Shown here in pieces: positions 16,409 through 24,635 of a DNA stretch of 34,964 nt. A program made the translations under genes and the position numbers. This stretch comes from Candidatus Flavonifractor intestinigallinarum. Its GTDB lineage: Bacteria > Bacillota > Clostridia > Oscillospirales > Oscillospiraceae. The DNA is taken from NCBI GenBank assembly GCA_019119165.1, contig DWXO01000038.1, positions 1 to 34,964 on the forward strand, read 5' to 3'. The number at the start of each line of letters is the position of its first letter. Within the stretch, counting starts at the first letter, position 1. The notes under the pieces are model-generated. The model worked only from the letters and a program-made list of their open reading frames with translations. It did not search any database and was not told where the DNA came from.

Positions 16409-16441
16409 AGGATACCGTTCCATCCTGAAATTTATCTGAAA
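16409..16441 (-). promoter_or_regulatory. Regulator promoter with paired TTTCAG boxes
   Basis: Reading the minus strand: TTTCAG (16441-16436), 5 bases, TTTCAG (16430-16425), 10 bases, -10 TATCCT (16414-16409). Hexamers at an 11-base pitch overlapping the -35 zone are the classical layout for activation by OmpR/PhoB-type regulators. Confidence 0.65.
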
Positions 16442-16504
16442 ACATTATAAGAAACCGAAAGAAAAAAAGGATTTACAGAGTGTTAACAACTCCAGCGCTG
16501 GATT

Positions 16505-16537
16505 TTTCAGGGTAATTTCAGATTGACCAACTATACT
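16505..16537 (+). promoter_or_regulatory. Exporter promoter with paired TTTCAG boxes
   Basis: TTTCAG (16505-16510), 5 bases, TTTCAG (16516-16521), 10 bases, -10 TATACT (16532-16537), followed 34 bases later by the adaptor start. Box order and spacings are the same as in the divergent regulator promoter. No consensus -35 is present, as expected of an activator-dependent promoter. Confidence 0.68.
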
Positions 16538-16571
16538 GGCCCGGAATCCGGAACAGACGGGAGGACCCACC

Positions 16572-18365
16572 ATGGAATGTGCAGAAATCATGCCCCAGGA
16601 GACCCCTCAGGTCCCCAAAAAGATCCGCCGCAAGTTTCCCATCAAGCGGGCCGTGGCCCTGGTCGTGGCTGCGGCGGTGGTCGTTGGGGGAGGCTTTGGC
16701 ATCAAGACCCTTTTCTTTCAGAATGAGACCCAGACGGCTCTGACCGAGACCACCACCTACGGCAGCCTGTCCACGGTCATTGAAGGCACCGGCACCACCA
16801 TGCCCGCCGACAGCGTTACTTATACCACGGCCTCCACCACGGAGATCACCGGGGTTTACGTGTCCGCCGGCGACACGGTGGAGGCGGGAGACCTGCTCTA
16901 TATCCAGGACGACTCCGAGCTGGACGAGGAGATCGAGGAATATCAGGATGAGCTGACCGAGCTGCAAAACACCCTGTCCGACGCCTCCGACCAGCTGTCT
17001 GAGTTGAATGAGCGGCTGGCCGACCTGAAGGTGACCGCCCCCTTCTCCGGCCGGATCACCGATGTGACCGTCTGGACTGGGGATACCGTGGGCTCCGGCA
17101 CCAAGCTGGCCACCCTGGTGGACGACAGCAAAATGACCCTCACCCAGTATTTCAGCTATGCCTATGAGGACCAGGTCTATGTGGGCATGAAGGCGGGGGT
17201 GTCCATCGCCAGCCTTATGACCACCCTGGATGGCACGGTCACCGAGATCAAGAAGGTGGACCGGGTCACCGCTGAGGGCACCCGCTGCTTTGCGGTGACG
17301 GTGACGCTGGACAATCCGGGAGCCCTCACCGAGGGAATGTCCGGCGCGGGCTACCTGCTGACCGATGGCGGAGAGAAGCTCTACCCCGCTGTGGAGGGCA
17401 CCCTGGAGCCCTACGCCAGCGAGGACATCACCGCCACCGAGAGCGGCAAGCTGACGGCGGTCAATGTGGACGACTATGAGACGGTCACCGCCGGGACCAC
17501 CCTCTTTGTCATTGACGGCTCCGATCTGGAGGACCAGGTGGAGACCACCCAGCGGAGCATCACCCAGACCCAGGAGAAAATCACCCAGACCCAGGAGAAG
17601 ATCACCGAGGCCGAGGAAAAGCGCTCCGACTACCAGGTGACGGCGGAGATCAGCGGCAAGATCATCATGGTGGGGGTGCAGGAGGGGGAGGCCCCCCGGC
17701 AGGCGGGTCAGACCGCGGTGACCCTCTATAATCTGGACGCCATGACCATCACCGCCAACATTGACGAGCTGGACATCGACAACATCACCATGGGCATGGA
17801 GGTGGACATCACCCAGTCCGGGGCGGAGAGCGACACCCACTATACCGGTACGGTGACCGCCATCAGCTATGAGGCCACCAACACCAACGGCGTGGCCTAC
17901 TTCCCCATCACCATCACCATTCCCAGCGAAGGAGCCCTGTCCGCCGGCGTCAACGTGTCCTACACCATCACCGTGGGCGACGAGTCGGAGGGCGTGCTGG
18001 CACCCATCGCGGCGCTGAAGAGCACCAGCGAGGGCACCTGCCTCTTTGTGAAGGCGGACACCAGACCGGACAACGCGGTGGATCTGGAGGACGGCGTGGT
18101 GCCCGACGGCTTCTACGCCGTGCCGGTGGAGACCGGGGTGTCCAACAGCCAGTATGTCCGCATCCTCTCCGGCGTGGAGGAGGGGGTGGAGGTATTCACC
18201 CGCTATCAGCAGGCGGCCCCCTCCGGCGGAGATACCACCAGCGAGAGCGGTGAGGAGCAGGAATTTCAGGGCATGGGCGACTTTTCCGGCGGCCGGCCCA
18301 GCGGTATGGAGCAGGGCGGCGGCATGATGCCCGGCGGCAATATGGGCGGCGGCCCCATGGGCTAG
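16572..18365 (+). CDS. HlyD/MacA-type adaptor with two sandwich/coiled-coil modules
   Basis: 597 residues, against about 370-400 for MacA or YknX. One N-terminal transmembrane segment (about 25-45) anchors it. Module 1 has a barrel-sandwich half (about 55-110), a coiled coil (about 113-153, EEYQDELTELQNTLSDA...) and the return strand VTAPFSGRITDV. Module 2 repeats this plan from about 275: a lipoyl-like half, a coiled coil with three 7-residue repeats (ITQTQEK, ITQTQEK, ITEAEEK, about 332-352), then VTAEISGKI. A beta-barrel and membrane-proximal domain follow. The tail is Gly/Met-rich and disordered. It is the first gene of an exporter operon, 11 bases before the ATPase. It presumably assists extrusion across the thick cell wall; the substrate is unknown. 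Confidence 0.88.
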   Translation: MECAEIMPQETPQVPKKIRRKFPIKRAVALVVAAAVVVGGGFGIKTLFFQNETQTALTETTTYGSLSTVIEGTGTTMPADSVTYTTASTTEITGVYVSAGDTVEAGDLLYIQDDSELDEEIEEYQDELTELQNTLSDASDQLSELNERLADLKVTAPFSGRITDVTVWTGDTVGSGTKLATLVDDSKMTLTQYFSYAYEDQVYVGMKAGVSIASLMTTLDGTVTEIKKVDRVTAEGTRCFAVTVTLDNPGALTEGMSGAGYLLTDGGEKLYPAVEGTLEPYASEDITATESGKLTAVNVDDYETVTAGTTLFVIDGSDLEDQVETTQRSITQTQEKITQTQEKITEAEEKRSDYQVTAEISGKIIMVGVQEGEAPRQAGQTAVTLYNLDAMTITANIDELDIDNITMGMEVDITQSGAESDTHYTGTVTAISYEATNTNGVAYFPITITIPSEGALSAGVNVSYTITVGDESEGVLAPIAALKSTSEGTCLFVKADTRPDNAVDLEDGVVPDGFYAVPVETGVSNSQYVRILSGVEEGVEVFTRYQQAAPSGGDTTSESGEEQEFQGMGDFSGGRPSGMEQGGGMMPGGNMGGGPMG

Positions 18366-18376
18366 GAGGCGGCGAA

Positions 18377-19108
18377 ATGAGTTTGATCCGATTGGACAAC
18401 GTTTATAAGATCTATGGCGAGGGCCGGGAAAATCAGGTCAATGCCCTGGACGGCGTGACCCTGGAGATCAACCAGGGAGAGTTTGTGGCCATCATCGGCA
18501 CCTCCGGCTCGGGCAAGTCCACCATGATGAACATTCTGGGCTGCCTGGATGTGCCCACCCGGGGGGAGTACTATCTGGACGGCATCCCCATCAGCCAGCG
18601 GGGGCGGCGGGAGCTGGAGCTCATCCGCTCCCGGAAGATCGCCTTCATCTTTCAGGGCTATAACCTGATCCCCTCCCTCAGTGTCTGGCAGAATGTGGCA
18701 CTGCCCATGCTCTACCAGAAGGTGCCCCTGGCTCAGCGGAAGGCCCGGGCCATGGAGGCCCTGGAGCGAGTGGAGATCGCGGCCAAGGCGGACTACCGGC
18801 CCGGCCAGCTCTCCGGCGGCCAGCAGCAGCGGGTGGCCATCGCCCGGGCTATTGCTGCCCAGTCTCCCGTGCTGATGGCCGACGAGCCCACCGGCGCCCT
18901 GGACTCCAAGACCGGCGCCCAGGTGCTGGCTCTCATGCGGGAAATGAACCGGACGGGCACCACCGTCATCCTCATTACCCACGACAACGGCATTGCCGCC
19001 CAGGCCGACCGGACGGTGCGGGTGAAGGACGGGAAGATCGTCCACGACAGCCTGTGGGACGGGGTGCTGGTGGATCTGGATGTGCCGGCAAGGCGGGTGG
19101 CGCCGTGA
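18377..19108 (+). CDS. ABC transporter ATPase, MacB/LolD type
   Basis: 243 residues. Walker A GTSGSGKST (41-49), Q-loop FQGYNL, signature LSGGQQQR (about 140-147), Walker B VLMADEPTGALD and switch THD are all intact. The MNILGCLDVPTRGEYYLDG segment is typical of the MacB/LolD/FtsE-like exporter branch. It powers the permease encoded next, whose GTG start overlaps its stop (GTGA). Confidence 0.95.
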   Translation: MSLIRLDNVYKIYGEGRENQVNALDGVTLEINQGEFVAIIGTSGSGKSTMMNILGCLDVPTRGEYYLDGIPISQRGRRELELIRSRKIAFIFQGYNLIPSLSVWQNVALPMLYQKVPLAQRKARAMEALERVEIAAKADYRPGQLSGGQQQRVAIARAIAAQSPVLMADEPTGALDSKTGAQVLALMREMNRTGTTVILITHDNGIAAQADRTVRVKDGKIVHDSLWDGVLVDLDVPARRVAP

Positions 19109-20286
19109 ACGCACTGGGTATGGCCCTGGAGTCCATCCGGGAGAAGAAAGGGCGCTCCTTCCTCACCATGCTGGGCATCATCATCGGCGTCACCGCCGTT
19201 CTGGTGCTGGTGGCTCTGGTGTCGGGCTACAACGCCGACATCACCGCCTACTATGAGAAGCTGGGCGTCAATAAGGTCAATGTCACTGTGACCTGGTACG
19301 ACACCAGCCGCAGCGTGGATGTGATGAGCGCCCTGTATGACTACTGCGATGAGGAACTGAGCGATATGGTGGAGGGGGTGAGCCCCGATGTGTCCACCTC
19401 GCTGCCTATGAAGTACCGCACCACCACCCTGGACAGCAGCACCGTGTATCTGGGCAGCGACGAATACGCCGCCTGCAACAACTACACCCTGGAGAGCGGC
19501 CGGGACATCAACACATTTGACATTGAACAGCGCAACCGGGTGTGCGTGCTGGGGTCCTATGTGGCGGACAGCCTGTTCCAGTACGCCGACCCCATTGGGG
19601 AGACGGTGTACCTGGGGGGCGAGCCCTTTACCGTGGTGGGCACCTACTACCAGAAGGACGGGGGCACCGAGGGGTCCATGGACGATATGGCGGTGATCCC
19701 CTACTCCCTGGACCGGGCCATCCTCCAGACCGACTACCTCACGGCCTTTACCGTGAAGGTGGATAAGTCGGACAACATGGAGGCAGTGATGGCCGATCTG
19801 GAGGTCTTTCTGGCCGACACCATCTCCTCCACCGTGGGGGAGTATGAGCTGGAAAACGGCAACGCCGCCATGACCGAGTCCACCGAGGAGATGACCTCCA
19901 TGAGCGTGGTGCTGGGCGGCATCGCCGGTATCGCCCTGCTGGTGGGCGGCATCGGCATCATGAACATCATGCTGGTCACCGTCACCGAGCGCACCCGGGA
20001 GATCGGCATTAAAAAGTCCATCGGTGCGCCCCGGGGGGAGATCATCGGCCAGTTCCTGGTGGAGGCCGCAATCCTCAGCGGCATGGGCGGCGTCATCGGC
20101 ATTTTGCTGGGCTACGGCCTGAGCCTGATCCTGGGCAAGGCCATGTACGACCTGATCCTCTTCCCGGACAGTCTGGTGACGGCGGGGGCCTTTGCCTTCT
20201 CGGTGATCATCGGCATTGTGTTCGGCATCTACCCGGCGGTGAAGGCCTCCAACCTCCAGCCGGTGGACGCCCTCCGGGCGGATTGA
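19105..20286 (+). CDS. ABC transporter permease, MacB/FtsX type
   Basis: About 393 residues starting at GTG 19105. An N-terminal membrane helix (ALESIREKKGRSFLTMLGII...) is followed by a MacB-type extracytoplasmic core domain (about 50-270). Three C-terminal helices follow (FtsX domain), with MLVTVTERTREIGIKKSIGAP, the coupling motif to the ATPase. The GTG overlaps the ATPase stop by three bases; an ATG at 19120 is an alternative. With its neighbours it forms a mechanotransmission-type exporter for peptides, toxins or lipids. The substrate is not evident. Confidence 0.92.
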   Translation: MNALGMALESIREKKGRSFLTMLGIIIGVTAVLVLVALVSGYNADITAYYEKLGVNKVNVTVTWYDTSRSVDVMSALYDYCDEELSDMVEGVSPDVSTSLPMKYRTTTLDSSTVYLGSDEYAACNNYTLESGRDINTFDIEQRNRVCVLGSYVADSLFQYADPIGETVYLGGEPFTVVGTYYQKDGGTEGSMDDMAVIPYSLDRAILQTDYLTAFTVKVDKSDNMEAVMADLEVFLADTISSTVGEYELENGNAAMTESTEEMTSMSVVLGGIAGIALLVGGIGIMNIMLVTVTERTREIGIKKSIGAPRGEIIGQFLVEAAILSGMGGVIGILLGYGLSLILGKAMYDLILFPDSLVTAGAFAFSVIIGIVFGIYPAVKASNLQPVDALRAD

Positions 20287-20305
20287 ACAGAAGGAGGAGA
20301 TTCCA

Positions 20306-22315
20306 ATGAAACGCAAACTCTTGTCCCTGCTGACCGCGGCGGGGCTGTGCCTGGGGCTGACCGGCTATGCCGGGGCGGCCTCCTTCCCCGACGTGAGCGA
20401 CGCCGACACCGCCCTGGCGGTGGAGGTGCTGTCCGGCCTGGGCATCGTCTCCGGCGGCTCCGACGGCAATTACTACCCGGATCAGGGGCTGACCCGGGCT
20501 CAGTTCTGCAAGCTGGCGGTGCTGGCCGAGGGCCACGGGGATCAGGTAAGCGGCAGCGCCTACCGCACCCTCTTTTCCGATGTGTCGGGGAGCCACTGGG
20601 CGGCCTCCTACATCAACCTGGCCTGTGAGGAGGGGCTGGTGTCCGGCTACGGCAACGGCACCTTCGGCCCTGACGACCCGGTGACGGTGGGCCAGGCGGT
20701 GACGGTGGTGCTGCGGCTGCTGGGCTATACCACCGATCAGGTGGGGCCCTTCTGGCCGGAGGACTACATGGCCCTGGGAGAGCAGCTGGGGCTGCTGGAG
20801 GGGGTGTCCCGTGACCCGGATCACGCCCTGACCCGGGGGGAGGCGGCCCTGATGCTCTACGCCCTGCTGGGCCAGAGCGACAGCACCGGCAAGGACTACA
20901 TTGACAACCTGTGCGCCTCCAAGGTGGAAAACGCCGTCCTGCTGGACGCTGACGCACAGAGCGGCGACGGAACCGAGGGCATAGTAGAGGTGTACGCCAA
21001 CCAGAACCTGTCCTGGTATGAGCCGGCGGCGGAGCTGGAGGGCCTGACGGGCAGCCGGGGCACCCTGCTGCTGGACCAGAGCGGACGAGTCACTGGTTTT
21101 CTGCCCGACGACACGGTGCGCTATACCCTCATCCCGGAGAGCGTCACCGCCAACCGCATCAATGGCAGCTATGCCGTCAGCAGCACCACGCCGGTGGTGG
21201 TGGGAGATACCCTGACCACCTTTGGGGACTGCTGGTATGACCTGGAAAGCTGTTTTCAGCTGACCCTCTACTACAACCAGTCGGGCAATCTGGAGCTGGT
21301 AGCGGCCACGGAGAGGACCACTTATGAGGGGGTGGTCCTCTCCGGGTACTATGAGGACGCCAGCCCCAACACCTCCACCCCCGAAACCATTACCCTGCTG
21401 GGCATGGAGCTGGAGGTGGAGGAGAGCGCCGTCAGCAGCCTGAGCGCCTTTTCGGTGGGGGATAAGATCACCGTTGCCCTGGATGGGGACGGCGCGGTGA
21501 TCTCCGCCGCCGCGGGTGGGCAGACCACCCTGTACGGCGTGCTGGGGGAGGGACAGGTGGAGCTGACCTGCGGACTCACCGCCAAGGGTACGGTCAGCGG
21601 CTCCGCCGGCGCGGGGGACCTGGTGAAGGTCACCTCCAGCGGCGTGGGCAAGCTGTCGGTGTCCCAGGTGTCCGGCGGCAGCAGCCTGGATCTCAGCGTG
21701 TCCGAGGAGACCCTGGGCTCCGTCCCTCTGGCGGACAACGTACGCATCTACGAGCGGGCGGGGACCAGCGTGGTCACTGAGATCGATCTGGAGGACATTC
21801 AGACCGCCACCGTGCAGGCCGCCGATATCGACTTCTACGCCACCGACAGCAATGGCCTTGTCAGTGTGCTGCTGCTGGATAACGTGACGGGGAACGCCTA
21901 TACCTACGGCCTTCTTACCGTGGGCAGCAAAACCGAGAGCAGCAGCGGCATGAGCTATACCAACCGCACCGTAAGCGTGGAAAACGGCGACGGGACCACC
22001 CAGGAGTATATCACCGGACAGTCCGCCAGCGACGGCGCCATGGGGGGCATCGCCGTGTCCTCCGAGGGGAAGGCGGTGTCCGTCGTCACCCTGGGCGAGG
22101 CGGATCACATAAGCCAGAGCGCCTTTGAAAGCCTGGACGCGGTGGTGATCGGCGGCGTGCGGGTGCCCATCAGCGACGCCGCCCAGGGCTATAACAGCGA
22201 TACCGAGCGGTGGGTCACCCTGTCCCAGGCCAGAGCCTACAGCGATACCTTTACCGTGTACTACAGCGGTACTTTGGGCGTGGACGCCGTGGTTCGGGTA
22301 CTTGCAACCGAATAA
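20306..22315 (+). CDS. Secreted S-layer-homology (SLH) domain protein
   Basis: 669 residues. The signal peptide (1-24) ends in AGAA. Three SLH domains span about 25-200; FPDVSDADTA..., FSDVSGSHWAASYINLACEEGLVSGYGNGTFGPDDPV and a third with RGEAALMLYALLG are visible. They bind pyruvylated wall polymer. The rest (about 210-669) is a Ser/Gly/Asp-rich, beta-strand-like extracellular region I do not recognise. It follows the permease by 19 bases with GGAGGAGA as ribosome binding site and precedes the operon terminator. It is therefore the fourth gene of the two-component-controlled exporter operon. It may be a surface partner of the exporter or a stress-induced wall protein; that is inference. Confidence 0.88.
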   Translation: MKRKLLSLLTAAGLCLGLTGYAGAASFPDVSDADTALAVEVLSGLGIVSGGSDGNYYPDQGLTRAQFCKLAVLAEGHGDQVSGSAYRTLFSDVSGSHWAASYINLACEEGLVSGYGNGTFGPDDPVTVGQAVTVVLRLLGYTTDQVGPFWPEDYMALGEQLGLLEGVSRDPDHALTRGEAALMLYALLGQSDSTGKDYIDNLCASKVENAVLLDADAQSGDGTEGIVEVYANQNLSWYEPAAELEGLTGSRGTLLLDQSGRVTGFLPDDTVRYTLIPESVTANRINGSYAVSSTTPVVVGDTLTTFGDCWYDLESCFQLTLYYNQSGNLELVAATERTTYEGVVLSGYYEDASPNTSTPETITLLGMELEVEESAVSSLSAFSVGDKITVALDGDGAVISAAAGGQTTLYGVLGEGQVELTCGLTAKGTVSGSAGAGDLVKVTSSGVGKLSVSQVSGGSSLDLSVSEETLGSVPLADNVRIYERAGTSVVTEIDLEDIQTATVQAADIDFYATDSNGLVSVLLLDNVTGNAYTYGLLTVGSKTESSSGMSYTNRTVSVENGDGTTQEYITGQSASDGAMGGIAVSSEGKAVSVVTLGEADHISQSAFESLDAVVIGGVRVPISDAAQGYNSDTERWVTLSQARAYSDTFTVYYSGTLGVDAVVRVLATE

Positions 22316-22322
22316 CAGGAGA

Positions 22323-22354
22323 AGAGCGTACCGGAAACGGCCCGCTCTTTTTTT
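22323..22354 (+). terminator. Terminator of the exporter/SLH operon
   Basis: AGAGCG (22323-22328) pairs with CGCTCT (22343-22348) around an inner CCG/CGG stem, followed by a T run to 22354. Confidence 0.8.
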
Positions 22355-22361
22355 CGCCCTC

Positions 22362-22398
22362 TTGACAATCTGATATTTGAGTGATATTATTTTGATAT
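22362..22398 (+). promoter_or_regulatory. SPFH operon promoter with three phased TGATAT repeats
   Basis: TTGACA (22362-22367), 17 bases, TATTAT (22385-22390). TGATAT occurs at 22371, 22382 and 22393, each exactly 11 bases apart, covering the spacer, the -10 and the start region. A repressor bound along one DNA face would block this otherwise strong promoter; this is inference. Confidence 0.7.
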
Positions 22399-22423
22399 CA
22401 AAAAGAGAGCGGGAGGTGCTCTT

Positions 22424-23434
22424 ATGGAAGAGAAGATTTTAACCGGCAAGAAAAAGGGTATGCCCATGCTGCTGCTCATTCTGGCCCTGTATGTGCTGGC
22501 GGTTGTGGGTATCGTGTGGGCCGCCGTCCAGGATGAGACCGGCGGCATGGATGTGGCGGCGGTGGTCATTTTGATCGTGAGCATCGTCTGGGCGTGTCTG
22601 GGCTGGATCTTCCTGTGCGGCCTGAAGGTGCTCAAGCCCCAGGAGGCCCTGGTGCTCACCCTGTTCGGCAAGTACATCGGAACCCTGAAGGGGGAGGGCT
22701 TCTACTACGTCAACCCCTTCTGCTCCGGGGTGAACCCGGCGGCCCAGACCAAGCTGAACCAGAGCGGCGACGTGGACGGCGGCAGCAAGGCGGAGAAGAA
22801 GGCGGAGGCCCAGTCGGCCGGCAAGAAGATCTCCCTGAAGATCATGACCCTGAACAACAACCGCCAGAAGATTAACGACTGCCTGGGCAACCCGGTGGAG
22901 ATCGGCATCGCCGTCATGTGGCGGGTGGTGGACACCGCCAAGGCGGTGTTCGACGTGGACAACTACAAGGAGTATCTGTCCCTCCAGTGTGACAGCGCCC
23001 TGCGGAACATTGTGCGTATCTACCCCTACGACGTGGCCCCCAACGTGGACACCACCGGCGACGGTATTGCCGACGAGGGCAGCCTGCGGGGGTCCAGCGA
23101 GGTGGTGGCCTCCCGCATCAAGGACGAGATCCAGAGCAAGGTGGCCCAGGCCGGTCTGGAGATCATCGAGGCCCGCATTACCTATCTGGCCTACGCCCCT
23201 GAGATCGCCGCGGTGATGCTCCAGCGGCAGCAGGCCTCCGCCATCATCGACGCCCGCAAGATGATTGTGGATGGGGCGGTTGGCATGGTGGAGATGGCCC
23301 TGGAGCGGCTCAGCGAGAAGCAGGTGGTGGAGCTGGACGAGGAGCGGAAGGCCGCCATGGTGTCCAACCTGCTGGTGGTGCTCTGCGGCAACCGGGACGC
23401 TCAGCCGGTGGTCAACTCCGGCAGCCTGTACTGA
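22424..23434 (+). CDS. SPFH/Band 7 domain membrane protein
   Basis: 336 residues. Two hydrophobic helices (about 14-36 and 43-66) precede a stomatin/flotillin-like SPFH domain (about 70-290). Its start, [30 protein letters not shown], and its later IVRIYPYD...[41 protein letters not shown] segment are characteristic. A C-terminal amphipathic helix follows. Such proteins form oligomeric membrane scaffolds in microdomains. The insertion [18 protein letters not shown] is charged and probably a loop. The ribosome binding site GGGAGGTG precedes the ATG. It is followed one base later by a ribbon-helix-helix-like gene, a recurring pair in Firmicutes. Confidence 0.9.
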   Translation: MEEKILTGKKKGMPMLLLILALYVLAVVGIVWAAVQDETGGMDVAAVVILIVSIVWACLGWIFLCGLKVLKPQEALVLTLFGKYIGTLKGEGFYYVNPFCSGVNPAAQTKLNQSGDVDGGSKAEKKAEAQSAGKKISLKIMTLNNNRQKINDCLGNPVEIGIAVMWRVVDTAKAVFDVDNYKEYLSLQCDSALRNIVRIYPYDVAPNVDTTGDGIADEGSLRGSSEVVASRIKDEIQSKVAQAGLEIIEARITYLAYAPEIAAVMLQRQQASAIIDARKMIVDGAVGMVEMALERLSEKQVVELDEERKAAMVSNLLVVLCGNRDAQPVVNSGSLY

Positions 23435-23435
23435 T

Positions 23436-23639
23436 ATGGCGGGCGATGGCAAGAAGCAGGTGCCTCTGCGCCTGTCCCCCAAGCTGTATGCCGCCATCGC
23501 GGCCTGGGCGGAGGACGATTTCCGCTCGGTAAACGGACAGATCGAGTACCTGCTCACTGAGTGCGTCCGGCAGCGGAAAAAGAACGGGAAGTATGTGTCC
23601 GATGAGATCGACGTGCCTCCGGAATTGGATATCGAATGA
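23436..23639 (+). CDS. Small ribbon-helix-helix (Arc-like) protein
   Basis: 67 residues. [20 protein letters not shown] (9-28) followed by [17 protein letters not shown] (31-47) matches the strand-helix-helix plan of Arc/MetJ-type DNA-binding proteins; the C-terminus is acidic. The ATG lies one base after the SPFH stop and has no clear ribosome binding site of its own, so translation is probably coupled. It could be the autoregulator that binds the TGATAT repeats of this operon. That is a hypothesis. Confidence 0.78.
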   Translation: MAGDGKKQVPLRLSPKLYAAIAAWAEDDFRSVNGQIEYLLTECVRQRKKNGKYVSDEIDVPPELDIE

Positions 23640-23640
23640 A

Positions 23641-23678
23641 AAAGAGGACGCGCTGCATGGCAGCGCGTCCTCTTTTTC
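23641..23678. terminator. Bidirectional terminator between the RHH gene and marR
   Basis: AAAGAGGACGCGCTGC (23641-23656) pairs with GCAGCGCGTCCTCTTT (23660-23675), with T runs on both strands. It ends the SPFH operon on the plus strand and the fatty-acid operon/marR on the minus strand. Confidence 0.92.
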
Positions 23679-23682
23679 TGTG

Positions 23683-24135
23683 TCAGGCTTCGGCGGAGCC
23701 CAGCCGGACCTCCGGCATCAGCTCCTTGCTGATGATGGTGAGCATTTCCTCCAGCTTGGCGCACTCGTCGGGGGTGAACCGCTCTCTCATCCGCTCGGTG
23801 ACCACATGGACATAGTCGTTGCTGATGTTGTAGTACTCTTTGTACTTCTGGGTCACCTGCAGGTGGTACTCCCGCTTGTCGTGCTCCGACTGGATCTTCT
23901 GGATATAGCCTTTGCGGATCAGGCTGTTGATCTTGTAGGCCGCGTTGGGCGGCGAGATCCGCATGAAGGAGGCAAACTCGTTGATGGTGGGGGACCCCAG
24001 GGCCTGGATGGTCTCCATGGCGAAGGTCTCCACCGTGGTCAGGCTGGCCTCCCGATTCTGGAACCGCTCGAAGATCTCCTGATAAAAGTGAAGTTTAAAT
24101 TTCGTATACACTATTTCAAATTTCTCTTCCAGCAT
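23683..24135 (-). CDS. MarR-family regulator, probably FabT-like
   Basis: 150 residues. The winged helix at about 48-98 contains INEFASFMRISPPNAAYKINSLIRKGYIQKI followed by the wing SEHDKREYHL. Flanking helices (ERFQNREASLTTVETFAME at the front, ERMRERFTPDECAKLEEMLTIIS at the end) form the dimer interface, as in MarR proteins. It is the last gene of the fatty-acid block, 62 bases after fabZ, and has its own promoter. By position it matches FabT, which represses fab genes when bound to long-chain acyl-ACP. Function is inferred from the family and place; likely operators lie upstream of acpP. Confidence 0.82.
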   Translation of the reverse strand: MLEEKFEIVYTKFKLHFYQEIFERFQNREASLTTVETFAMETIQALGSPTINEFASFMRISPPNAAYKINSLIRKGYIQKIQSEHDKREYHLQVTQKYKEYYNISNDYVHVVTERMRERFTPDECAKLEEMLTIISKELMPEVRLGSAEA

Positions 24136-24168
24136 ACCCGTGCCTCCGCATTTTTTGGTCTTTTTTCT

Positions 24169-24197
24169 ATTATAACAAACGGCGGAGGGGAGGGCAA
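24169..24197 (-). promoter_or_regulatory. marR promoter
   Basis: TTGCCC (24197-24192), 17 bases, TATAAT (24174-24169) on the minus strand, just after the fabZ stop. It lets the regulator be expressed apart from the fab operon. Confidence 0.65.
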
Positions 24198-24632
24198 TCA
24201 GGAATCCTTACCCAGGGCAAAGGTGAGCTCCGCCGTGGCCGCCACCTGTCCGTTGACAGTGGCCTTGGCCTCCCCGATGCCCACCGGCCCTTTCTGCTTG
24301 GTGAGGGTACATTCCAGCTCCAGCACGTCGCCGGGGGTCACCTGGCGGCGGAACCGGGCGTTCTTGATGCCGCCGAAGAAGGCGATCTTGCCCCGGTTCT
24401 CCGGCAGAGACAGCAGGGCCACCGCGCCCACCTGGGCCAGGGCCTCCAGAATGAGGACGCCGGGCATGACGTGGTACTGGGGGAAGTGGCCCTGGAAGAA
24501 GGGCTCGTTGACGCTGACGCACTTGATGCCCTTGGCCCACTTGCCCGCCTCGCCGTCCACGATGCGGTCTACCAGGGCGAAGGGGTAGCGGTGGGGCAGG
24601 ATCTCAGCGATCTGATTGGAGTTGAGTTCCAT
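24198..24632 (-). CDS. fabZ: 3-hydroxyacyl-ACP dehydratase
   Basis: 144 residues, a hot-dog fold enzyme that removes water from 3-hydroxyacyl-ACP. The catalytic His 49 lies in FFQGHFP and Glu 63 in [22 protein letters not shown] (11-24) is the family opening. No second dehydratase or isomerase (FabA/FabM/FabN) is present in the window, so the origin of unsaturated acids is not explained here. It starts three bases after the fabF stop. Confidence 0.96.
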   Translation of the reverse strand: MELNSNQIAEILPHRYPFALVDRIVDGEAGKWAKGIKCVSVNEPFFQGHFPQYHVMPGVLILEALAQVGAVALLSLPENRGKIAFFGGIKNARFRRQVTPGDVLELECTLTKQKGPVGIGEAKATVNGQVAATAELTFALGKDS

Positions 24633-24635
24633 GGC

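Noticed and set aside
16366-16571. TTGACC at 16523 as -35 of the exporter promoter
   Set aside because: No -10 lies at 16-18 bases from it; the TATACT preceded by TTTCAG boxes gives a better and mirrored layout.
16518-22108. Long minus-strand frames opposite the exporter operon and SLH gene
   Set aside because: They are antisense to clear domains and lack start signals; these are GC-codon shadows.
22439-23764. 441-residue minus-strand frame
   Set aside because: It is antisense to the SPFH gene and runs through a bidirectional terminator.
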